From assembly GCA_037043015.1 (NCBI GenBank), contig CM073329.1:3302648-3366647 (forward strand): a DNA stretch of 64,000 bases, in the 5' to 3' direction. Position numbers and translations under genes: made by a program. This stretch comes from Bryum argenteum (taxonomy: Eukaryota > Streptophyta > Bryopsida > Bryales > Bryaceae). This document shows positions 1-10,194 of the stretch, in pieces (position 1 is the first letter of the stretch; the number at the start of each line of letters is the position of its first letter). The notes beneath the pieces are model-generated. The model saw only the letters and a list, made by a program, of their open reading frames with translations. It was not told where the DNA came from and searched no databases.

Positions 1-570
1 CAGGACCATTGCTTAATCCTTTGCTGGCAGCCGACCGGACGAGGAGTCCAACACCTGCAGGTCGCACAACATTGACTCTCAACCGTATATGGAACACAAA
101 ACTAACCGAATTTTTAACGTCCTTGAAGGAAGTGTGTTTTTAACTTTGAAGATTGTCCCAGATCGAGGATTCCATTTATTGTGGCCAGTATTGCTTCTAG
201 CTTATCGATAAATACATCCATTGTTTCAACAAAATGATAAAAGTATTAGAAGGCCCACCCTTCAGACGGTGCTCATTACTGTAACAACATTCGATCCGTG
301 AAAACTTATACCTCGGTCCCTTTCTTGTCTTCATCTTCGTAAAATGAGCATCCTTCCAAGGATGTCGATTGTGCACAAATACTCTTAGCGACAGTGAGGC
401 ACCTCTTTTGTCATTTTAGTCAAGGTCATATTTGTCTTTCATTGTTCCAAAATTTCCTATACGCAATTATAGAAATGCCTTAAAAACCGATTCCAAAGCA
501 TTTGAGAATACATTGAAGTTTACTATTTGGCGAATTGTAGGAGGATGGTATGGTATTCTTAGGGACTCTT
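1..570. repeat. Left copy of a dispersed repeat, inverted relative to 18946-19490
   Basis: About 550 bases match the reverse complement of 18946-19490 with scattered differences and small indels. Shared landmarks include the stretch around GGTCGGCTGCCAGCAAAG, the ATCGATAAATAC segment and the GGATGCTCAT / ATGAGCATCC segment. The left copy is cut off by the window start. No protein is recognised in either copy; the 71-residue ORF at 432-647 lies within or beside the repeat and is not conserved as a frame. It is probably part of a larger unclassified transposable element. Confidence 0.75.
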
Positions 571-1732
571 TACATGGTCAACAAATCTTCAAGCCAATTG
601 AGCTCAATTGGCTCCATGGTTCATTAGGAGAACACATTAAACAATGAACAAAGTGGAGGCCAATTCCCCCATGTGTAAAGCTCTTGGGGTTGATTTCTAG
701 AAGGAGAAACAAGATCACGGGGCCAATTCATATCATTAGCTACATTCCATGCATTTGATTTGTGACCATTCAAGTATTTTAGTGAAATAATGATGTTATA
801 ATGAAATCAAGAAACGGACTCTAGGCCATGAATTGGCCTTCCATTCTTATATCTCCCAACTTTTGGAGTGCAAATACTATCATAACCTTTCCCCGACCCA
901 TTATAATATAATTTTGGAAAATTAGCCTTGACTCCCCATGTAAAGCCTTTTGGACCAATTTCAAGAATTAGACCAATCACATGAGAGATTTTGATCATAT
1001 ATTGGTACCATCAATGGTTTGGCGACTCTTATTCAAGTGGTATCATAACTATACTTTCTCGTTTGATTTTTCATATTTATGATTGTGGAAGGATAACCGG
1101 TTATATAGGTCAATGACTTTTCCCCTCAAACTTTCGAATCAATTACAAAGGGATGATATTATCAGTTCACCTCAACTTTACATGCTTGTTCATCATGAAT
1201 GTAAATTTTATTCGAATCTGCACAACTCTGCATAAAATAATGTAGTATTTTACAATCATCATTTGAAAGAAATTCCAATAAAAAAACAAAAAGACCATTT
1301 TAATACATGGTTGAAATCATACATTTGCTAAAAAATCATAATAGTGAGGATCAAATCTTTGTTCAGATAATTGGCTTACAATGATAAAACTTTATTATTT
1401 TTTTTTCTCCCTTTACAGCCTGTTAATACCGATTAAAACAAATATACTGAAGCTTTTTTATTTATTTTATTTTATTTTCTTTTGAATTTTTTTTTTGTGC
1501 GCGCGCATGCTCTGTTTCTCTGGGAATTGTAAATCAACCAAAATGCATGCTATGTTTGATAAATCTATATATTATAAAATAATATAAGAACTACATTGGA
1601 TTAAAGATTGAATCCAACAAAATTTGATAAAGACAAACTTAGGATGAAAAAGTTATGGATCTTCATGGAGGTATAGCTTGTCATTCAAAATGTCAAATTT
1701 TGATGTTCAACCCCTTCAGGCCTTAAATAACT
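571..1732. other. AT-rich intergenic sequence with no recognisable gene
   Basis: Apart from short chance ORFs (for example minus strand 807-998) I see no coding signature, RNA gene or clear repeat. It holds T-rich tracts around 1385-1500 and a short GCGCGCGC-like patch near 1500. Confidence 0.6.
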
Positions 1733-2386
1733 TCACATAAATATGTGAACAATAAATAATAGAACTACAAATCGTATACCAAGAGATAGAGCAATAATGA
1801 AATATTGTTCTCTTAACATCTCAAAGTGTAACATCGCGAGATGACTAGTCATGGATTCCACGTCTCCATCCAAACTTGCAACCCTTTCTTGCAAAGCACC
1901 AATATTCTTTTCGTTCAACATGTTATTTTCAAGCAATGTATTCACATCAAGTTGTAATCCATCTATACTTTGTTGCTCAATTTCAAGGTTGTTTGCTATA
2001 TTTGCAACATAGAAATAGGGATATTCTCCATGCAATTCTCCATACTGCTCTCCATACTGTTCTTCATATTGTTCTCCATACGGTTCTTCATACGGTTCCC
2101 CATACTGCTCTCCATACAGTTCTCCATACTGCTCTGCATACGGTTCTCCATAATGTTCTCCATATTGTTTTACATAATGTTCTCCATAATGTTCTCCATA
2201 TTGTTCTTCATATTGTTCTTCATATTGTTCCCCATATTGTTCTTCATAATGTTCTCCATACTCTTCTTCTTCTCCTTCTTCTTCTGTTTCTTCTTTAGTT
2301 GGCTCTGTCATCTGACATAGTCTTTTTATTGAGCGTCCCGACGGGTTTCTAAAAAGGTTCAATGACCTATCTCCTTGTGCGTTCAC
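1733..2386 (-). CDS. Hypothetical 217-residue protein with YGEQ/YEEQ repeats, coiled coil and C-terminal membrane segment
   Basis: I do not recognise this protein. It starts with about 25 unremarkable residues, followed by a Glu-rich stretch and about 20 four-residue repeats of the type YGEQ, YEEQ or YGEH (roughly residues 42-120). These are encoded by a 12-base degenerate tandem repeat at about 2030-2260. A heptad-like segment with Leu, Ile and Asn follows (about 130-190), and the protein ends in a hydrophobic segment (about 197-216) that could be a tail anchor. The ordered domains outside the repeat argue against pure chance. However, the repeat itself keeps several frames open on both strands, and no promoter or homologue is visible. 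It could be a real tail-anchored protein, a transposon ORF remnant, or an artefact of the repeat. Confidence 0.4.
   Translation of the reverse strand: MNAQGDRSLNLFRNPSGRSIKRLCQMTEPTKEETEEEGEEEEYGEHYEEQYGEQYEEQYEEQYGEHYGEHYVKQYGEHYGEPYAEQYGELYGEQYGEPYEEPYGEQYEEQYGEQYGELHGEYPYFYVANIANNLEIEQQSIDGLQLDVNTLLENNMLNEKNIGALQERVASLDGDVESMTSHLAMLHFEMLREQYFIIALSLGIRFVVLLFIVHIFM
2030..2265. repeat. 12-bp degenerate tandem repeat
   Basis: The plus strand reads TTCTCCATACTG or TTCTTCATATTG over and over, about 20 units. On the minus strand this encodes the Tyr-Gly-Glu-Gln array. The regular phase (multiples of 12, so of 3) keeps three frames open and produces shadow ORFs on the plus strand. Confidence 0.85.
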
Positions 2387-2746
2387 ACCTACACAAGCAT
2401 TTTCTCTTTCTAAGGTACAAGCCTTTTCTCTCTTCCCTTTTTTTTTTCCCTCGTGCAGCTCTTCGTTGTTGCAGCAGTAGCTGTTGTCCCCCTTGCCTTG
2501 CCCCTGCTCCCTTGGTCCTTCCCCTTCCTGTGCCCTGCTCCCGAGTGCGCGCTCTCTCTTTTGCTTTATTACTGCGCTTCTAGTTTGCTTGCGGCTTCTG
2601 TGCGTGCTTGCTTGTAGGGTTTGCAGGGATTGTCAACTGCTGCTATTAGGGCACGAAATGACGGGCGGTGGTGACGACACAGAGTCGGAGTGAGGAGGTT
2701 TGCAGGTATGTTGCAAGCGAGATTAGGGTTGGAAGAAGAGTGAAGA

Positions 2747-3282
2747 GTGGTTTGTGTTCGTGGAGGACCTGGCGCGCCTCCTCCTCCACCTCCTCCTCCA
2801 CCTCCTCCTCCACCACCCATGCCAGGTTTAGGGAAATTGCAAGGGAAAAATGCTGACGATGTGAGCAGAGCTCCAGGAGTAGTAGAGTTTTACCAGTTAC
2901 TCATGAAACGTGACGCGAAGGTCTCTGTGACTGGTAGCGGAGACAATCCCGAAGCTCGTAATAATATGATTGGGGAGATCGAAAATCGGTCTTCACATCT
3001 GATGGTTGTAAGTTTCTCCTTCTCTGAGTACTGTGACTCTTTGACAGGTGTAGATTTCTAGAGGTCCAAGTCGGTGATAGCGTGCTAATGTCAAGAAATA
3101 AATGCTACAATCGTGTGTGGTTATGTCGACTTACGGAGTATTATCAAATGCACGTCAAGGCCGATGTGGAAACTCAAGGAGAATTCATCTAGTCTCTAGC
3201 AGTTGAAGTTAGAGCTGCTGCGTATAACGACATCCAAGATGTTGTGGATTTCGTGGGGTGGCTAGATGACGAGCTCTCCTTG
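2747..3282 (+). pseudogene. CHUP1-like (chloroplast unusual positioning 1) gene fragment, disrupted
   Basis: The first exon-like block (2747-3007) encodes a run of 14 prolines followed by a conserved block with the landmarks RAPGVVEFYQLLMKRDAK and ARNNMIGEIENRSSHLM. This is the hallmark order of CHUP1, the actin-binding outer-envelope protein that positions chloroplasts. The block ends at a good donor (GTAAGT at 3008). A second block (3154-3282) continues the family sequence (VKADVETQGEF, then SLAVEVRAAAYNDI and FVGWLDDELS) and ends at a GTACGT donor (3283). It contains an in-frame TAG at 3190-3192 where the family usually has Gln, and the acceptor in front of it lacks AG. The N-terminal coiled coil and the downstream exons are absent. 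The introns are retained, so this is a DNA-level partial duplicate and not a retrocopy. Confidence 0.75.
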
Positions 3283-4070
3283 GTACGTGGATTTAAACTC
3301 TTTATTAGCTTCTAATAACACATTCATCGTGATCCAAGTTTCTGTATGAGTGTTGCTGAAACTCCTCTTTTCTCAACCTGTTCTGTCTTGGAAAAACCGT
3401 ATGTCCGAAAATTTTGGAGTTGACAGGTTCAGTTCTTAACTATCCCATTTGAGCAAATGTATGGCCTCGATAACGATGTATGGCCTCGATGTATGGATCT
3501 GGAATCAAAGTTGATATAGATTATTCTTTGCTTTTACACTTCTAAGCTGTGTTTTGCAATTGTCATACATTTGCGATGCGCTCTTATGGTTGCTTTGGAG
3601 TACACACTAGTCCATGCTCGCATGGATCAGTGGTCTGTGTTGCTGAGATAAGGTTTCCAACTCCTAAGCAGATGCACATTCTGTTAGTCCGGCTGCTGGT
3701 GGAGCAGCAGTTGCAAATAGGCAAGTCTTTGCTTCTACTTGACGAGTCTACAGGTCATCTCAATACCAAAGCGAGATTAGCTATCTACCATTTTTCACTC
3801 TCAACTCTATGTAGAATTTCAGAGATCAAATAGTTTTTTATTAGAGATCTTCTGATTGATCTATGGGTTCATGTGTTCATGTCGACATTTCTGTCGAATG
3901 TGCTCTACTTCGTTACGCTTTTTTACTACCATTATCTCAACTTTCTCGGTTATGACGGTATGTCCTTACCTTTTTGCTTGGTAAAATCTTACCCTTTTTG
4001 CTTGGTAAATCGATGGTGATGTATTCAGTTATTAATGGTGTTTTCTATCTTTGCAGCGCTGCCGTACGCA
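3283..4070. other. Non-coding sequence downstream of the CHUP1 fragment
   Basis: This is possibly the remnant of CHUP1 intron sequence. I could not find the next CHUP1 exons. A plus-strand 94-residue ORF at 3549-3833 has no recognisable features. Confidence 0.45.
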
Positions 4071-4400
4071 ATATTTTCCAATACTCCAATACTTCAATAC
4101 TTCAATATTTCAATACTCAATACTTCAATACTTCCATACTTCAACACTTCAATACTTCAAATACTTCACATTTTTCAAATACTTCAATTACTTCAATTAC
4201 TCCAATTCTCAATACCTCAATTACATCAATACTTTAAACACTTCAAAACTTCAATACTTCAAATAATTCAAATACCTCAAATACTTCAAATACTGTGAAT
4301 TCTCAATACCTCAAATACTTCAATACTTCAAATACTTCAAATACTTCAAATACTTCGAATACTTCAAAGACTTTAATACTTCATTAATACAATATCTTAA
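4070..4400. repeat. AATACTTCA-type minisatellite
   Basis: About 30 imperfect units of 8-10 bases, of the type AATACTTCA or AAATACTTC. Runs of better copies lie at 4080-4170 and 4300-4370. Overlapping ORFs in all three plus frames (Ser-Asn-Thr, Ile-Leu-Gln, Tyr-Phe-Asn) come from the repeat and are not genes. Confidence 0.9.
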
Positions 4401-4477
4401 ATATTTGATTCTTTGAATACTTAAATAACTCCAATCACTCCAATCGCTCAAATTACACATTTTACCCAACTTGCTAT

Positions 4478-4711
4478 TTGAAGTCTATTCAACACTTTTA
4501 CATAGATTATTGTTTGAGAGATCATATTTGGACAAACATCCTTCGAGTAGATGCTAAATATGGTGTTACAGATGCATATTGGCCGGATCATCATAAACCT
4601 TTATATTGTGCTTTTAAACTACCAACTATATTACCAAAAGTTTTCAAAAAATGCAACCTCATTTCGATTTATTTGAACAAATACACATCAATCAAAATAA
4701 ACAAAATATAA
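4478..4711 (+). pseudogene. Possible fragment of an endonuclease/exonuclease/phosphatase-type domain
   Basis: The 77-residue frame contains IDYCLRDHIW and then YWPDHHKPLYCAF. This resembles the C-terminal end of EEP nucleases, where an IDY and an SDH-x-P signature are typical, as in LINE endonucleases. The His of the last motif is present, but the usual Ser before Asp is Pro. No start, no upstream domain and no reverse transcriptase are nearby. It is a weak similarity seen by eye. Confidence 0.25.
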
Positions 4712-6090
4712 TTTGTAACCTCTTCAATGTTGGGTATTTTTATTGGAAACAATTGTGTATAATCCAAATACAACTTTTGTGATAAATACACTATGTAAAT
4801 ATTAAAATTGAAACAAATGTCTATATATAATAATGTTCAATCATATTTTGAACTAAATATTTGATTTTCAACATTTAATAGTGAGCAAGCATAAAATACC
4901 ACAACCAAATATTAGACATTAAACATTAGGGATATCATTTAATAATTTAAAAATAAACATTAAAAACTGCATATTAGATATTAATCATTGAATATAAGAT
5001 ATTAATCATTGAAAATTGAATATTACACTTTGTATAGATATTTTGGTTGTAAATGATTGAGTATAATTTACATAAAGTTTATATTATTTCATATTCAATT
5101 TTTGTCAATAAAAGAATCAAATGCACAAAGAGTAACTCAAATACCAAATTCACTATTTTGTATTACATTGGTTAATGTATGATTCTCTTTTAAATTTAGG
5201 GTGTAAGACAGAGCCCTTACGGTCTTACCGTTTTCTTGTTTCTTCTTCATCGTCCGTTTCTTCTTCTGTTACTTCTTGTATTTCTTCTTTTGTTTCTTCT
5301 TCTTCTTCGTATTTCTCCATTACAACTTCTTTTGCCATACTCTTTGCATCACTCTCTTTATGATATGATTGCTCGGTTTTCAACTCATTTTCCTTCTTCA
5401 ACTCTACACCTTCTGTGGTCATAATCTCCAAAGTTTCTCTTGTTGCAGAGGGCATAACCATAACAACCTCCATTCTAAGGGTTTGAATCAAATTCTTCAT
5501 TGCGTTCATCATTGTGTATGAATGTAAATTAATGTAGTAATGATTTTGGACATATATGTTTTATGATTTCAGAATGTGTGAACCTTGAAAACTAAAGAAT
5601 ATGAGGTATATGTGAATGATGATAATGTATAATTATTGACAAATAGTGATATATTTATACCATAGATAATCTTTTACATTAAAAAAAAATAATCAAAGTA
5701 AAAGTCATGCAAATAGGCTTCAATGTAAAAAGAGGTTCCAAACCAATTAATAACAACTTAAATCATAATTTAAAAGTAAAATTTACTCACAAAATTCAAA
5801 ATCTGATCTAAGCATTTAAGTCCTTTCCGTATACTGAACCAATTATTAATCATTAATTGTTATTGTTATTATTATTATTATTTTTTTCTTAAGAATTCAA
5901 GTGCAATGCCACAGAAACTGATAGCCGGTTCATCTGCAACCACACGGTAATGGATGAAGACTGGTTCCACACACATGGATGAAGAATATACGGATGAAAG
6001 TAGTCAGATCAGCGCCGCCAACGGCCGTCCACGGCAATCGGCGTCACTTCCAGAATTCAAAAAGCAAGGCGCTCAATCAACTGGCTCTAA
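4712..6090. other. AT-rich intergenic region upstream of MINE
   Basis: It holds a minus-strand Glu-rich 95-residue ORF at 5225-5512 over a (TTCTTC)-type tract. That is probably a low-complexity artefact, although its acidic region resembles the one in the ORF at 1733-2386. It also holds ATT trinucleotide runs near 5865. No other gene is seen. Confidence 0.5.
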
Positions 6091-6103
6091 AAGGCCGCCC
6101 CTA

Positions 6104-6112
6104 AAACCCTAA
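6104..6112 (+). promoter_or_regulatory. telo-box (AAACCCTAA) in the presumed MINE 5' leader
   Basis: AAACCCTAA lies about 125 bases before the first MINE ATG. This element is common near the transcription start of plant genes for plastid and translation functions. Only the match and its position are seen; its role is inferred. Confidence 0.4.
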
Positions 6113-6235
6113 TCCACGTCTCTTAGATCCTGCTCTGAAGCACCACTTCGATCTGTTGCGGCGACCCACCTTGATCTCTCGATCGTAATGGTGCAGCCTC
6201 TGTGAACGGAACGAGCCCGTTTTGAGCATTTCACG

Positions 6236-8043
6236 ATGAGCATTGCGGTCGCTAGCTCCTTACAGGCTCGCGATCTGCACTGTTCTTTTGCAGGCACACG
6301 GTTGCCATCGCCATGGAAGGTACTTAGTGTTTTTTCTTACATTCTTTTATGATGAAGTGTTCCTTGAACACGAGCTACGTTTTGTCCTCGACAGCATTTT
6401 CCAGATGCAGTTGAAAAGTTGGTTAGAATTCGTCTTGTGCATTGGAATAAGTTGTAAGAATGGCATTGACACATTGCATTGACGTCGCTGAACGATAATC
6501 TTAGATGTAACTGCTCTTGCACTGTCGCGATAAGCTTCTAGCTGTTTTATAGTTTTCGGCTCTCAGCTTATACGCTTTTCGAAGTGGCACTGAGTCCCAG
6601 TGGCTACGGAACAGTACTGAAAGTTGTTGCAATTTTCTTTTCGGATTGTGTAGGTGCTGGTCTATTCTTGTTGCTGGTCTATTCGTGTTGTTTCTAGCAC
6701 ATTTCGAAGGCTTACTGGTACACATTTACCTTTGAGTTCAAATAGTTGTGCAACAGAGAAGTTAGTCGTCTTGACACTATTATCGCTTCTGCTGTTGTGG
6801 TAGCAGGAATGATCGTCTTTGACTTACAAACATGTTACACACTTCCTGTTTGTTCGGACTTCAGTGATTGCTGATTTGCAAGTTTGCAAAGTAGTGCGTC
6901 TATTCGATACTCGGAGGGGTCAATGACAACTCTTTTTAGTTCAAATTTTCCTGCGACACATGCTTGTTCTGAACAGTCTTGCGCGTGTGTCTGTCATACT
7001 TGTTTCAAGCACTTTTCGAAGGCTTACTGGTATATGTTGCCTTTGAGTTCAAATAGCTGTGCAATAGAAACTTCGGTCATGTGACATTCTTCTTGTTTCA
7101 GGTCTTTCATTATCTGAAGTGCATTGTCTTTGACGTACAGTGATAACGTTTCATAATCTTTTGCTATCGCACTTATCGAAGGCTTATTGGGGATGCTCAA
7201 TGCACAATCCCTTTTGAGTTCAAAATTATGGTGCAATAGAATAGCTCGTCATTCTGGCTTTATTGTTATTTTAGCTTTGAGGCTAGCTGAGATGCTTGTC
7301 TGTGACGTACAGTTGTAATATTGATGGCGAGATTGATACCATTGCATAGATGAACGTTTCTTGTGCCCCGGCAATGAGCTTGTCTTATTTGTTGATCTGG
7401 CAGAATTATGATATTCCTCTGCGTATTGTTGATGATGCCTGTTTCTGTGCAGATGACGAAAATTTCTGGCTTGTATGATCGATCTGGAAGGGGAAGAATG
7501 GTGGCTATCCAGGGATCTCAGAGGAGAACTCGTTGCCTTGCTTATAAGTACGGACTTGAGACCTCGAGAGCTGACTTTTCCACCCGCAACGAAGCGGACA
7601 TAGCTTCAGGAAGCAAGAATGAGAGCTTCATGGATCGTCTTACCCGTGCATGGGCTGTTCTGTTTCCTGCGAAGTCAAAGCCGTCTTCAAACAGAGAGAT
7701 CGCCAAGCAGCGTCTGAAAATGATTCTAGTATCCGACAGGTGCTCTGTAAACGATGAAGCGAAGAAGAAGATTGTGACCAACATCGTTGGCGCTCTCTCA
7801 GATTTCGTCGAAATTCAATCGGAGGAGAAAGTCCAATTCAATGTGACCTCTGATGCAGAACTAAATACTGTTTGCTCCGTCACGGTTCCTGTTCGGAGGG
7901 TGAGGCCCCAGTATCAGGAGTTTAGCAGGGAGCTTGTGAATTCTGAGCTGCAGGCACTTGATTACGAGGAAGAGGAAGGCTCCTTCCGAATGGTTGATAT
8001 CCGGTTTGAGCGTCCAGGATTTGAGAGCATGGAAGACCGGTAG
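6236..8043 (+). CDS. MINE1: Plastid division-site factor MinE (two exons)
   Basis: MinE drives pole-to-pole or ring dynamics of MinD, so that the FtsZ ring forms at mid-plastid. My model joins exon 1 (6236-6319, 28 residues starting MSIAVASS) to exon 2 (7453-8043). The donor is GTACTT and the acceptor is CTGTGCAG, with a phase-0 intron of 1,133 bases, giving 224 residues. Exon 1 plus the start of exon 2 is rich in Ser, Arg and Ala and poor in acidic residues, as in a chloroplast transit peptide. The MinE core starts at about residue 87 (FMDRL, the membrane/MinD-contacting part). It continues with IAKQRLKMIL and SDRC (about 111-125), then KIVTNI, ALSDFVEI, EEKVQFNV and SVTVPVRRV (to about 180). 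The C-terminal extension ends in an RMVDIRFE block typical of plant forms. A second ATG opens exon 2, so intron retention would still allow a shorter product. I am confident of the family and less so of exon 1. Confidence 0.92.
6690..7250 (+). repeat. Three diverged repeats inside the MINE intron
   Basis: A block beginning TCGAAGGCTTACTGG and continuing to TTTGAGTTCAAA and TGTGCAATAGA recurs at about 6704, 7017 and 7177. Copies two and three lie about 160 bases apart, and the first lies about 310 bases earlier. The intron therefore grew at least partly by internal duplication. Confidence 0.75.
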
Positions 8044-10190
8044 CTTGCTAGCTCATCCCGCATCATCGAGAATATGTGCGCCACCTTGCTACTTCGTACC
8101 TGCTTCCTTCAAACATCTAAGCGAGCTGTATCAATGGAATGCCCGTGTTCTCGAAAAAGCCAGCTGAGGTGAAGGTCATTCTTGCATCAAGATCAATGGT
8201 AATTTCGGGCGTATTTACTACAGTCATCAGTGGTCTCATCCCCAACATCGGAAAGTGCGCATTCAAGAGACTTTTGGTAAATTCGAAGAAGCAGCTTGGA
8301 GCTGCTTAAACAGATGAACGTGACTCGGTGCAGCACTTCACTTACAGTCTCGACGTGGAACTGTCGGATATCCCAAGTTCGCTCTGGTTGTTACCCTATC
8401 TGCTGTTCAACTCCTGATCTTGTTGAATAGCTGTACATACTGTCATTCTCCAGCTCTTTCGAAGCTACTTTTTTGGGTAGTGGACGAGGTCCTTCCAGCA
8501 TCAATTGTAACAGTGGATTCAATTGTACCAAGTTCTGGAATCCGAAGGTAATCGATTGTAACACTAGATTCACTTCAAGCCCTTATTTTGTGGCTTTGTG
8601 TGCCTGCTCAACAGTAGTTTCGCAAATCATTGGGCTTATGATTCGTAGCCTCGAGTTGGTGTGAAGCAACATGTCGAGGATGTTTTTTTTTTTTCGCCCA
8701 GATGCTATCTTGAAATGATAAACGGTTTCCAGCGATCTCTGAGAGGGACAGTACCTTACTCATTCGTATCGTGGCTTAATTTCCTTCAAACTAATCTTGT
8801 AAAATCACTAAACATGTTAAATGAAGACTAGAAGTGATAACGTAATCAACAGGATTTTGGTGCCCGAGATGCCTCCATAAAACTGTACACGCACTATTTG
8901 CTTGGCGTACCTATGCCTTACAAGTCCATACACGGCGTTTGCCTTTCAGCAATTTCGGATATGCGTGTATGCTTTGTAAGGTACATCAATTTAAGCTTTA
9001 CCTTGATAAATTCCTACTCTACAATATTGTGAAGGCTTGTTTCTTTGTTTCCTTCAAGCCTAAACTGGAATGAGACTTGGAAAATGTTGACTTAGAAATT
9101 TAGCACCTGCTGATGAAATGAAACATGGTCATTTTTGTTAAGTACTTAGGCGAGCCTGTTATTATTAATGCCTGAAATGTATCACTTCATTAAAAAGTGC
9201 TAAATTTCTAGGTACTTGTGGTTGAATTTGTAAACATCAAGAATCTAATAGATTTTCATAATAAAGACACTCGAGTTTCAAACTAGATTGGAGGACTATT
9301 AAAAATCAACTTGGTGTAGATAAACAACACTACCCACCTTTGTCATCATCACTAACACATTGATGATAAGATGTTCATGGGTACCCAAGAGATTATAAAA
9401 CATCATATATATCTCCATGTGAAAGATTACGACCAGTCACTGTCAATGTCTTCCGTCTCAAATAAGCAAAACCTCTTAATCACACAAAAGCCTTGCATTA
9501 CATAAAAATATAGTATCCATACAAACAAAGATCACCACTACAACCATGGTCATTATCAAGAACTTTTATCTTATTTAATAAGCAAAATCCGTACATCACA
9601 CAAAAGCCTTGCAGCATCACATACAAATGTTGCAACCCCTCAAACAAAAATCACCATTACAACTATGATCACATCCATGTTTCTTAAGCAAAATCTGTAC
9701 ATCATTCACGCAAAAGCCTTACATCACATACAAAGCAACATTCCAATCAATACCACTTCCATGTAGCATAAAGACATAGCACATGAACTCATTCTATTCA
9801 TTGATATCAACTCAAGCATTTCCAAAATAAAATAAATATAATACAAAGTCTCAACTTGAAATTAATTTCACAAAATTTGGCCAGTTGAATACAGTTGAAA
9901 TGTACATGATGTTTCTATTACCCAAGTATTCAAGTAACCACTTACTGTGACAGTAACATTCGAACAGTATTGATGAATTCCACACTGAAATTGCTAGCCA
10001 ATTCCACAAGCTACTTGCACAGAAGGTTTGATTGAACAAATTTTCGTTGAAATATTTCAGCGCTTGAAACACTCTACTCTACTCTCGCCACGCCACTTGC
10101 ATTAAGAAAGATTCATCGTAATCATGCATTGCAGAGCTTTGTAAGAATGATTGAGTATATATACAGACTTCTAGCTGGATTGATTGATGG
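8044..10190. other. MINE 3' flank and intergenic region before the P450 gene
   Basis: The first few hundred bases are probably MINE 3' UTR. Further on, a 14-bp perfect inverted repeat (TAGAAATTTAGCAC at 9093-9106 and its complement at 9197-9210) marks a small hairpin or MITE remnant. No coding region was recognised. Confidence 0.5.
9455..9745. repeat. Three-copy diverged tandem repeat, unit about 110-125 bp
   Basis: Units share AAGCAAAA(T/C)C followed by CACAAAAGCCTTGCA or CGCAAAAGCCTTACA, then ACATACAAA, and CACCA(C/T)TACAAC in the first two. They start at about 9466, 9579 and 9685. Confidence 0.7.
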
Positions 10191-10194
10191 CTGG

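Noticed and set aside
1876-2320. Plus-strand ORFs with LHTVLH and FSILFFI repeats
   Set aside because: Shadow frames of the 12-bp repeat coding YGEQ on the minus strand.
2569-2820. Minus-strand poly-glycine ORF
   Set aside because: Antisense of the CHUP1 proline tract.
3974-4298. Three overlapping ORFs rich in Asn, Thr, Ile and Gln
   Set aside because: All frames stay open because of the AATACTTCA minisatellite.
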